A stretch of DNA of 64,000 nucleotides. Source: an uncultured Phocaeicola sp. (GTDB taxonomy: Bacteria > Bacteroidota > Bacteroidia > Bacteroidales > Bacteroidaceae). Made by a program: the position numbers and the translations under genes. The notes below the pieces were generated by a model that was given only the letters and a program-made list of their open reading frames with translations, ran no database searches and was not told the DNA's origin. Below are positions 1 through 8,227 of the stretch, piece by piece. Location: NCBI GenBank assembly GCA_944320845.1, contig CALUJA010000007.1:62001-126000 (forward strand). Reading direction: 5' to 3'. How positions within the stretch are numbered: the first letter of the stretch is position 1; every line of letters starts with the position of its first letter.

Positions 1-255
1 CACATCCGCCGCATGGACGCCGAAAAAGAACGTTGCATCCCTATCTTGTCCGTTGAACGATACCTTCTGCGTAAGGCGGAATATGCGCTCTCGGTTCGGA
101 TTGTGCGCTTCTATGTTCCGTTCATAAAGCACAAATGCCGTAAGCAGGCAAGTGCAGGCTATCCCGACCGTCAGACTCACCAGGGAGATGACGACAAACA
201 GCCGGCTCCGCTACCAGCTTCTGACAATCAGCCTCAGCAACTGAAAGAATGACAT
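1..255 (-). pseudogene. FtsX/MacB-type ABC permease, N-terminal part, interrupted by an amber codon; runs off the window
   Basis: Reading the minus strand from the ATG at 255 gives MSFFQLLRLIVRSW, then TAG at 213-211, then an uninterrupted frame to the window edge. The frame after the stop has a typical first membrane segment (LFVVISLVSLTVGIACTCLL) and the periplasmic MacB_PCD start with NPNRERIFRLTQ, as in the four permeases upstream. Family members commonly have Trp-Trp or Trp-Lys/Arg here, so the stop is probably TGG changed to TAG. The start lies 3 bp after the stop of the ATPase gene, so it is the last visible gene of the exporter operon. The only nearby alternative start, GTG at 180, would remove half of the first membrane helix. 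It is either a real null allele or a sequencing error. Confidence 0.75.
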
Positions 256-258
256 AGG

Positions 259-933
259 CTAAAGATTTACCTCAGTCACTACCTGCCCGTCGAACAGATT
301 GATGATGCGCCCGGCATATCCGGCATCATGCTGTGAGTGGGTTACCATGACGATGGTTGTTCCTTCCTTGTTCAGCTCGGTAAGCAGTTCCATCACCTCC
401 TTTCCGTTCTTCGAGTCAAGATTTCCGGTCGGCTCATCGGCCAGTATCAGCTTGGGATTCGCCACTACCGCACGGGCAATCGCCACGCGCTGCTGCTGAC
501 CGCCCGACAACTGCTGGGGGAAATGCTTCACACGGTGGGCTATAGCCATGCGGTTCATCGCATCTTCCACACGCCGCTTGCGTTCTGCCGACGGGATACC
601 CATATAAAGCAGCGGGAGCTCAATGTTTTCATACACGTTCAGCTCGTCAATGAGGTTGAAACTCTGGAACACAAAGCCGATGACACCCTTTCGAAGTGAT
701 GTTCTCTGCGATTCGGTGTACTGCGCCACATTGATGCCGTTCAGGTAGTACTCGCCTCCCGACGGATTATCGAGCAGACCCAAAATGTTCAGCAACGTGG
801 ACTTCCCGCAGCCGGACGGCCCCATAACGGCCACAAACTCGCCTTCTTTCACTTCGATGTTCACATCATTCAGCGCCCAGGTCTCTACTTCCTCTGTGCG
901 GAATACTTTCTGTAAGTTTACTGTCTTAATCAT
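259..933 (-). CDS. ABC transporter ATP-binding protein, LolD/MacB type
   Basis: This 224-residue protein is the ATPase for the FtsX-like permeases around it. Visible motifs: Walker A GPSGCGKST (about 38-46), Q-loop FQSFN (about 89-93), signature LSGGQQQR (142-149), Walker B LILADEPTG (162-170) and H-loop VTHS (His199). The length and the LNILGLLDNPSGG segment after Walker A are typical of the LolD/MacB/FtsE group, whose members drive mechanotransmission rather than substrate passage through the membrane. It is the only ATPase in an operon with five permease genes, so it probably serves all of them. The start ATG follows an AT-rich leader about 117 nt after the preceding permease gene. Confidence 0.95.
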   Translation of the reverse strand: MIKTVNLQKVFRTEEVETWALNDVNIEVKEGEFVAVMGPSGCGKSTLLNILGLLDNPSGGEYYLNGINVAQYTESQRTSLRKGVIGFVFQSFNLIDELNVYENIELPLLYMGIPSAERKRRVEDAMNRMAIAHRVKHFPQQLSGGQQQRVAIARAVVANPKLILADEPTGNLDSKNGKEVMELLTELNKEGTTIVMVTHSQHDAGYAGRIINLFDGQVVTEVNL

Positions 934-1050
934 AATTCTTATTTTTAACGTTGATAATAGTCTGTTTGATTCTTTCTAATTTGCGGATGACCGTACCGGA
1001 AGGTCTGTTTCTCCTGTTCGTTTCATGTTTTCGTCAAGTACAGACTTGAA

Positions 1051-3456
1051 CTATTTCCTTATCTCCTCCGCCGGATTGACCCTTGCTATCTGCCGGATAC
1101 GGAAGAATACCGTGACTGCCATCAGCAGACAGACCGAAAGGAATATGCCGGCGTAAAACAAAACCCCGTCATCAAAAAACAATGTGTACATCTGCCGCAT
1201 CCAGCGGAGTATTCCCGCCACCAGAATGAACGCTACAGCCGCCGTGCCCGCCAGCATCCAAATATAAAGACGGGCGAACAGCATGGCTATCTGCCTTGCT
1301 CCCGCTCCGTTTATCTTGCGGATGGCCATCTCTTTGCGCCGGTATTCGGTGTCGAGGGTTATGGCGGAATAGACGCCCAACAGGGAGATGACCAAGGCCA
1401 CGACCGAGAAGAAAAGCACGATGCCCCTGAGTTTGAACTCGAATGCCTGATGCTGACGGATGTCATCCATGAATGTAACGGGACGGTAGGTCAGGTTTTC
1501 CGGCAACGCCTCCCGCATGATGCGGGTCACTTCCTGCTTTACCTGCCCGGTATGACCAGCAACACACTTCACGTAGCAATGCCCGATATATTCCGAAAAG
1601 TCGCACGGAAGGAAAAGATAACCGGGACATTCGCTGTAAAGGTCGGTGACAAACGTTTCGCAGACACCCGTCACCGTATAGTCATCCATATAGTTGTAAT
1701 AGGTTTTGCCCAATACATCCGTGCCGAGCTTTTCGGCCAACTTCTGGTCTACTACTATCTCATTCATCGAACCAAGGGTTTTTCCCGACAATATCCTTAC
1801 ATTCATAAACTGAAAGAACTTCGGCTCGATGCAGATTACATTCACGCTTATGCCCGATTTCCAATTGCCTTTTTCCGTCTGTATGCCGGTTCCCGACACG
1901 CCGTCCAGGTAACTGATGTCGGCCAACAGCACATCTTCCACTCCGGACACCTGACGAATCCGGCCGATGACGCGCTCCTTTTCGGCGTTGGTCATGAAGG
2001 TATAGTCGAAAGGTATGCTGATAATCCGCTCCTTGTCGGCAACAGACAAAGTGGGGAACAGTCCCTTCCCCGTTTCGTAGGAGAGCAGATAGAGCGCCAC
2101 CGCCATCGAAAGGAACACCCAACAGATGAAAATCTGAATACTCAGGAGGGCATTGCGCAGACGGTGCTGTCCGTAACGCCGCGAGCCGCCGAAAAGTCCC
2201 GACTGGATGTCCATGCGCCGCACGCGCCATACCACCGCCGCACAGACAGCCCCTGCCAGAACCAGCATTCCACCGATATATTCGCCCGTCTGCCCGAGCA
2301 GCAATGCCTTGTCGACCGTAATGGTAAAACTGAACAGACTCAAGCTAAGCACCGGAGCCATAATCTCAATCAGCAGACAAGCAAGGAATCCCGACAGAAG
2401 AATCAGCAAAGCCGCATGGATGAACAGCATGAAAAAAAGATTCCGTCCGCATGCGCCGCTCATTTGCCTTATAGCATATTCGCGTATGCGCGTAAGGAAA
2501 GAGCCGACCAGAAAATGGAAAAAGTTCAGCAGGCCTATAAGCAAAATCAGCACACCTGTAGCCAACGCAATCCCTACCAGGTATGAAACGGATGACTTTC
2601 TCAGCAGAGACTGGCCGAAGGGTGCGGCCGAAATGATTTCTTCACGGTCGTGCACTCCGAAACTGAAGCGCAGATTCCTTTTCTGCAGGTTTTCTGCAAA
2701 ATCTTTCCCGCTTATGCCGGGGCGGAGCAAGGCATAAGAATACCCGCTTACTGTAGAGTTTCGCCGTTCGCCATATACCAATCCTTCGCTGTCGTTCAAT
2801 ACCAACGCGTCGACTGTATCCAGGAAAGCGAGCGTTGTATTCGTCGGAATGTCGCCGATGACGGCCTGAACGGTATAGACGATGCCGCCCGTGCGGGGCG
2901 TAGTGTCGGGCGAAGAACTGAGCCGGCGTGTCATAGTGAAGCGCTTGCCTATGGCAACGCCCGATTCCCCAAAGATGCGGCGGACCGTATGCTCCGTCAG
3001 AACAAGGGAGTTGGGTATATGACTTGCCGCTTCCCATGAGCCACAAATCACTTTCGGGACAAATACAGAGTGGTAGGCGGAATCGACCTCCATCACGTTC
3101 AGCTCGTAGGGAAGTTCCTTTTCGTCCGTCACAGCCACATTGAACGGGCGGACATTCGGATAGATTACCTTGCAGAAACTCTCCACTTCATCTATTCTCT
3201 GCGACCGGAGATAAGGCACCATGTCCGACGGCGTAAGGCCGCCAAAGCTGTCTCCCTCGGCAGAAACCATCTTCAGCTCCACTATCCGTTCCCGATTGCC
3301 GAAGCAACTGTTGGTGCTGAATATATAGCGGCAGCAATAAAGACAGACGCTAAAGCAGAACAGAGCCACCGATACGCCCGCAAGCGATATAAAAGTCTGC
3401 GCCTTATACTTTAACAAATGACGCACGGCCACCTTCAAGTAATGTGTTGTCATCAT
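1051..3456 (-). CDS. FtsX-like ABC permease (801 aa)
   Basis: Long Bacteroidetes-type permease with two MacB_PCD/FtsX halves. The N-terminus (MTTHYLKVAVRHLLKYKAQ) precedes membrane helix 1 (about 20-40) and a large periplasmic domain. A group of helices follows between about 290 and 410 and a linking helix near 435-455. A second periplasmic domain precedes the C-terminal FtsX helices (about 680-790), ending in the usual RVNPAEEIRK tail. The motif EYRRKEMAIRKINGA before the last helices is the coupling region contacting the ATPase in this family. It is more divergent than the other paralogs here. ATG codons at 3456 and 3453 are both possible starts. It lies 25 bp after the neighbouring permease in the same operon. 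Confidence 0.92.
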   Translation of the reverse strand: MMTTHYLKVAVRHLLKYKAQTFISLAGVSVALFCFSVCLYCCRYIFSTNSCFGNRERIVELKMVSAEGDSFGGLTPSDMVPYLRSQRIDEVESFCKVIYPNVRPFNVAVTDEKELPYELNVMEVDSAYHSVFVPKVICGSWEAASHIPNSLVLTEHTVRRIFGESGVAIGKRFTMTRRLSSSPDTTPRTGGIVYTVQAVIGDIPTNTTLAFLDTVDALVLNDSEGLVYGERRNSTVSGYSYALLRPGISGKDFAENLQKRNLRFSFGVHDREEIISAAPFGQSLLRKSSVSYLVGIALATGVLILLIGLLNFFHFLVGSFLTRIREYAIRQMSGACGRNLFFMLFIHAALLILLSGFLACLLIEIMAPVLSLSLFSFTITVDKALLLGQTGEYIGGMLVLAGAVCAAVVWRVRRMDIQSGLFGGSRRYGQHRLRNALLSIQIFICWVFLSMAVALYLLSYETGKGLFPTLSVADKERIISIPFDYTFMTNAEKERVIGRIRQVSGVEDVLLADISYLDGVSGTGIQTEKGNWKSGISVNVICIEPKFFQFMNVRILSGKTLGSMNEIVVDQKLAEKLGTDVLGKTYYNYMDDYTVTGVCETFVTDLYSECPGYLFLPCDFSEYIGHCYVKCVAGHTGQVKQEVTRIMREALPENLTYRPVTFMDDIRQHQAFEFKLRGIVLFFSVVALVISLLGVYSAITLDTEYRRKEMAIRKINGAGARQIAMLFARLYIWMLAGTAAVAFILVAGILRWMRQMYTLFFDDGVLFYAGIFLSVCLLMAVTVFFRIRQIARVNPAEEIRK

Positions 3457-3481
3457 ACAAAATATTTTCCCCTTGTTTCTT

Positions 3482-5785
3482 TTATTTGTTTTCCTTGATT
3501 ACTTCCGCCGGGTTCTGCCGGGCAGCCTGCCATACCCGCGAGGCAATGCTCACGCTTACTACCGCCGCAGCCGCCACATATATAAGTATGAACACCCATA
3601 TGCTTATTTCCGTCTGCTCGACATACTGCTCCAGCCAGCGCTTTATCACTACATAACCGGCCGCAAAGGCGAGCAAAGCCGCCAGGGTGAGCAGGATGAA
3701 ATATTCTTTCGCAAAGATAAGCAGGATGTCTCTCACCGTCGCGCCGTTCACCTTACGCACTGCAATTTCCTTCCGGCGCTGCCGGCAGGTAAGTGTAACC
3801 AAAGAAAAGATTCCGAAAGCAGAAACCAGAATGCAGATTACAGAGACAAAAACCAGCAGTTTCATCAAGAGATATTCCGATTCCAAATATTCATCGTAGG
3901 CATCTGACATGCTGATAAAATGATAGTCCACTTCCGGATACTCTTTTTCCATAAGCAGATTGACGTTCCGCTCCAGTTCTTCCCATTTTCCCTCCTGATA
4001 TTTCACCGCCACGCCCGTCACGGTTACATTATAAAACTGACCTTCTCCCACAAATATCATGGGATTGACCGGGACGGTAGGAGGACTGATATGGAAATCC
4101 TTTATCATACCAACGATTGTCACGGGACTCCCGTCGCCCAACCGTATCTTCTTTCCTATCGGGTCGTGCATACCCAAAACCTTGGCCGCCGTTTCATTGA
4201 CCAATGCCTGCCCCTTTTCACCCAGCTTCAGCATCTCGCCTGCCACGAGTCTTATACCATAAAAGCGGATGAACGTTTCACTCTCCGGAAACACCTCGAT
4301 GGAAAAAGGCTTGTCTGCCTCCTGCTTTCCGTCCCAATCGTCTACACGGATACTCATGCCCATACGGTATGCCAACAAGGTATTGTGCTTTTTCAGCATT
4401 TCCCTTACCTCCGGCATCTGCTCTATGCTTCTAATGATGCCATCGATGCGGTCGTCCGGATACAGATACCTGAAGGCAGCCACGTTCTCCCGTTCCCATC
4501 CGATGTCGGTATGGCGCAAATGAAACATCTGCTTCAGCAGAACGGCCAGACAGAACACGAAAAGTATGCTTACCGTGAGCTGAACAAAGACACTGACCCT
4601 GCGGAAAAGATTTCTTCCGCCCGCACCGCCCGCTTTATAACGAACAAACGGAACGAGACAAAGCAGGGAAAACAGTGCAAGTCCTGCAAAATACAGCAGC
4701 GAATGGGCATAGACATCTCCCTGCACCGACGACAACCGGCGGAAGACAGGCAGCAAAACCTCAATCAGCATCATCCCAATCAGTCCTGCTATCAGAAGAA
4801 GAAGCAGATACTCTACGGCAAACATCCCGAACAGGCGGAAGCGCGATGCGCCGCACACCCGCCGCAGCTCGATTTCGCGCCTGCGCATCCGCATACGGCT
4901 CACGAAAAGGGCCAGATAGTTGAACAGCGAGCTCAGGATGACCAAGGCTCCCACCACGGAGAACAGAACAAGATAGTTCAACTCCAGTCCCCTATCCTCG
5001 TTAAACGGGGCATAACGAAATTCCGGCAAGGGAATAAAGAATATTTCTTTAAGTAAAGACGAGAACCTCCGGTCTGTACTCCGGTTGGCATAGTCCGTAA
5101 TCTTTTTTTGAAAGGCTTCTATCATCGTTTCCTCACGCAGTTTGATGACTATACTCCCCAACATCGACGACCAATTGTCCCAATATCGGGAAAAATCTCT
5201 GCCTTCCCACACGCCGAACGAAAGGTTGCTGTGGTTTCCCACCCCAGAAACCAGTGCGCACACCGTATATTCCTGCTCGTACATCTGTATCTTCTCACCC
5301 AATACATCCGTTGTTCCGAACAGTTGGCAGGCAAAATCCGGCGTAAGGGCCACTACTTTTTCGGAAGAATAAAGAAATTCGCGGCTTCCCTCCAGGACAG
5401 AAATGTCGAACACTCCCATGAAACAGGAATCCGCCCCAATCACATAGGTGCTTACAGGGGATTTTCCCTCCGCGCTGACTGTACCCCGCACCCTGTTGAA
5501 CAAGAACGAAGCCTCCACTTCAGGGAATTCTTTCTTCATTAGCGTAGATACCGGATAGCAGTTCCACGTAGAATAACCCGAATTATTCAGGATATCCTTC
5601 TGGTAAAGCAGGAACAGACGGTCGGCATCCCGGTGGGAAGTGTCGTATGTCATCTCATAAGAAATCCACAAGGCCGACAGAGCGAAGCAGACAAACCCTA
5701 CCGCCAGCCCGACAATACAGATTGCAGACTGTGTCTTGTACTTCAAAAGATTGCGGATGGCTATTTTTAAATAATGTATGAGCAT
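3482..5785 (-). CDS. FtsX-like ABC permease (767 aa)
   Basis: Two-half MacB/FtsX permease. N-terminal MLIHYLKIAIRNLLKYKTQS leads into helix 1 (about 20-42). A periplasmic domain extends to about 270, followed by helices with the coupling motif RRREIELRRVCGASR. A second periplasmic domain follows, then the C-terminal FtsX helices with RRKEIAVRKVNGAT and the tail QNPAEVIKENK. No enzymatic motif is present, as expected: these proteins couple cytoplasmic ATP hydrolysis to periplasmic motion, as in MacB (tripartite efflux) and LolCDE (lipoprotein extraction). It lies in the middle of the exporter operon. Confidence 0.92.
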   Translation of the reverse strand: MLIHYLKIAIRNLLKYKTQSAICIVGLAVGFVCFALSALWISYEMTYDTSHRDADRLFLLYQKDILNNSGYSTWNCYPVSTLMKKEFPEVEASFLFNRVRGTVSAEGKSPVSTYVIGADSCFMGVFDISVLEGSREFLYSSEKVVALTPDFACQLFGTTDVLGEKIQMYEQEYTVCALVSGVGNHSNLSFGVWEGRDFSRYWDNWSSMLGSIVIKLREETMIEAFQKKITDYANRSTDRRFSSLLKEIFFIPLPEFRYAPFNEDRGLELNYLVLFSVVGALVILSSLFNYLALFVSRMRMRRREIELRRVCGASRFRLFGMFAVEYLLLLLIAGLIGMMLIEVLLPVFRRLSSVQGDVYAHSLLYFAGLALFSLLCLVPFVRYKAGGAGGRNLFRRVSVFVQLTVSILFVFCLAVLLKQMFHLRHTDIGWERENVAAFRYLYPDDRIDGIIRSIEQMPEVREMLKKHNTLLAYRMGMSIRVDDWDGKQEADKPFSIEVFPESETFIRFYGIRLVAGEMLKLGEKGQALVNETAAKVLGMHDPIGKKIRLGDGSPVTIVGMIKDFHISPPTVPVNPMIFVGEGQFYNVTVTGVAVKYQEGKWEELERNVNLLMEKEYPEVDYHFISMSDAYDEYLESEYLLMKLLVFVSVICILVSAFGIFSLVTLTCRQRRKEIAVRKVNGATVRDILLIFAKEYFILLTLAALLAFAAGYVVIKRWLEQYVEQTEISIWVFILIYVAAAAVVSVSIASRVWQAARQNPAEVIKENK

Positions 5786-5844
5786 ATCATATCAGATTTT
5801 CATTCTTTCATTACGTTCGTTTCACAGGGTCTAAAAAGTTTTTC

Positions 5845-8202
5845 CTACTCCCGTTTCATCACTTCGGCCGGATTAATCCGTGCCGCCTTGCCCACCTGCC
5901 ACAGCAGCGTGCCCAGTGAAATGAGCATGACCAAAAGGGAAGCCGCGACAAATATCCAGGCATCCACCGGAGCCTTCACCGCAAAGCCTTCGGTATAACG
6001 GTGCAGGATGTACCATCCCAAAGGGGCGGCCACCACAAACGATGCGGCCAAGACCTTGATGTAACGGCTGAAAAGCAGGCGGTGCAAGTCGTTCAAACGC
6101 GCGCCGTTTACCTTGCGGATGGCGATTTCGCGGTATCGCTGGTGAATGTCGAACAGGGAGATACCGAACAGTCCAAGGCATGAAACCACGATGGCGATAA
6201 GGGCAAAAGCGGAGTAGACGGCGGCCACCTTGCGGTCGTGTACGTACAGACCGGCCACTTCGTCCGACACCCACGCATATTCGAACTCGTCGGTATTGTA
6301 GATTTCCCGTTCAACCTGACGCAGATAAGCGATGAGAGCCTGCTCTTTACCCTCTTTGACGGCAATGTAGAAAGGAGCAGAGGCAGAAGACATCCCTACC
6401 ACAAAGCACATCGGCTTTATTCCTTCCGTGACATGTCCGGGGAAATAATCGTCGATTACCGCCTCAACGGGTACCATTGAAGTACCGAACTCCACGCGCT
6501 TTCCGTTAAAAAAAGAGACAGTCAAGGGCTTTGAGCTCCGGATGAAAGCATCTTCCCTACGCGTATATCCCAACGCCTTCATCGCCGCCCTGTTCAAAAC
6601 AATCTTTAAATCTACATAGCTCTGAGCCTTATCCGGCAGTTTCCCCTCCAGCACCTTCAGGCCAAAAATCTTGAAGAAGTCAACCGAAGGATAAGACACC
6701 AGCATGGAGACGGTCTGATTCTTGTCGTTGATGATATCATCCTTACTGGAATTGAACACGGAATAGTCAGAATGAATCCATGACTCGATATAAGGACACT
6801 CGTCCAGCTTCTGTCCCAGCAGTTCATTGCGTGCAAACCGCTCCCGGCTCCAGTCTTGCTGGTTTTCATGCTGTAACACCGCCCGCATGATGCGTTCAGT
6901 CCGGAATCCCGGAGGTGTGTTCACCAGAAAGTCAAAGTGCCGTTTGAAATAAAGAGAAAGTACAATCAGCAGAAAGGTTATGCCATACTGGAAGAACAAG
7001 AAGACCATCCGCCCGCCTACTGCCTTCTTAGAGACGGATACCGCCCGTATGGAAGAGACAGGAGTGCCATAGCCGTATCTGAAGAAAGGATAAACCGCGG
7101 TGAGCAGCGGAAGCAACAGCAGGATGCCCAAAGACAACTGCCAGTCGAACGCCGTATAGCCGACGGCTTCCCCCATCAGCCGGGTCACAAGTCCGGCGGA
7201 AACCTCCACAAAGAGCCAGGCCAAAAACATCGCCGCCGCCATCAGCAGGAAGTTTTCCAGCCATATCTCGCAGAAAAGACTCAGGCGACCGATGCCGAAC
7301 ACCTTCTTAATGCCGTATTCCCTCGAACGTTTCATCATATACACCATATAGAGATTGATGAAATTCAAGATTCCAACCACCAGAAGCAGGCCCACTACGC
7401 CTGTCAGGATACGGACATACTGGCGGTTTCCGAAGTGCAAGATGGATTTATAATTACCCATGATGGATGTTTCGAAGTAGATGTCCTTCCACGAGATGAA
7501 CTTATACCGGAACTGATATCCGTCGATAATGCGGGGCACATACGCCTTTTCGTTGAGCTGCTTCAGGTCTATGCCGGGAAGCACGCGCATCAGCTCCATG
7601 TTCAGCCTGCCCCAATCGGGTCTCAACCGGCGGGAAACCAGGATGTCGAAGTTCCAGCTCGTCTTGCAGGCAGGCTGGTCTATCACCCCGCGCACCACAA
7701 CGCTCTGCTTGCCATAGTCCAAAACTTTTCCCACGGGATTATCCCTGCCGAATACCCGTTCCGCAAAACGGCGGGTCACTATTGCAGCATCGGGAGCGTC
7801 GAGGGCAGCCTCGCCCCGATATAAGGGATAAGCAAAGAAATGAAAGAATGTAGAGTCGGCCGCCAATATGTTCGCCGCAAAGTTTGTACCATCATACACG
7901 ATGTTGTCCTGCTCCATCCCCACCATAAGACACCGCTCTACGATGGACTCCTCCTTTATCCGGAGCGAATCGCTTTCGGCTTCCGGGTAGTTTCTACCTA
8001 TATAAACATTCCCGTACATGTCTCTTAACGGAACAACCATCGTTTCCGGACGGATGCAGTTAGTGTCAACCGTCAGTTCGCGATGAATGTAACGCACCAG
8101 AATGATGCAGCAGGCCAGGCTGAAGGCCAGACCCAAAAGATTGATGACCGTATATGCCCTGGCACGAAGCAGGAAGCGGACGGCGTATTGAAGTGTCTTC
8201 AT
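5845..8202 (-). CDS. FtsX-like ABC permease (785 aa), tandem paralog of the next upstream permease
   Basis: MacB/FtsX-type permease starting MKTLQYAVRFLLRARAYTV, then helix 1 with INLLGLAFSLACCI and a periplasmic domain beginning IHRELTVDTN. The C-terminal half has the coupling sequence RYREIAIRKVNGARL and ends ARINPAEVMKRE. It is strongly similar along its whole length to the product of 8228-10579, including long identical stretches in the first and last membrane regions, which points to a fairly recent tandem duplication. The periplasmic domains diverge most, as expected if the copies recognise different partners or substrates. Confidence 0.92.
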   Translation of the reverse strand: MKTLQYAVRFLLRARAYTVINLLGLAFSLACCIILVRYIHRELTVDTNCIRPETMVVPLRDMYGNVYIGRNYPEAESDSLRIKEESIVERCLMVGMEQDNIVYDGTNFAANILAADSTFFHFFAYPLYRGEAALDAPDAAIVTRRFAERVFGRDNPVGKVLDYGKQSVVVRGVIDQPACKTSWNFDILVSRRLRPDWGRLNMELMRVLPGIDLKQLNEKAYVPRIIDGYQFRYKFISWKDIYFETSIMGNYKSILHFGNRQYVRILTGVVGLLLVVGILNFINLYMVYMMKRSREYGIKKVFGIGRLSLFCEIWLENFLLMAAAMFLAWLFVEVSAGLVTRLMGEAVGYTAFDWQLSLGILLLLPLLTAVYPFFRYGYGTPVSSIRAVSVSKKAVGGRMVFLFFQYGITFLLIVLSLYFKRHFDFLVNTPPGFRTERIMRAVLQHENQQDWSRERFARNELLGQKLDECPYIESWIHSDYSVFNSSKDDIINDKNQTVSMLVSYPSVDFFKIFGLKVLEGKLPDKAQSYVDLKIVLNRAAMKALGYTRREDAFIRSSKPLTVSFFNGKRVEFGTSMVPVEAVIDDYFPGHVTEGIKPMCFVVGMSSASAPFYIAVKEGKEQALIAYLRQVEREIYNTDEFEYAWVSDEVAGLYVHDRKVAAVYSAFALIAIVVSCLGLFGISLFDIHQRYREIAIRKVNGARLNDLHRLLFSRYIKVLAASFVVAAPLGWYILHRYTEGFAVKAPVDAWIFVAASLLVMLISLGTLLWQVGKAARINPAEVMKRE

Positions 8203-8227
8203 AACATTTTTACTTTATTATCGGTTT

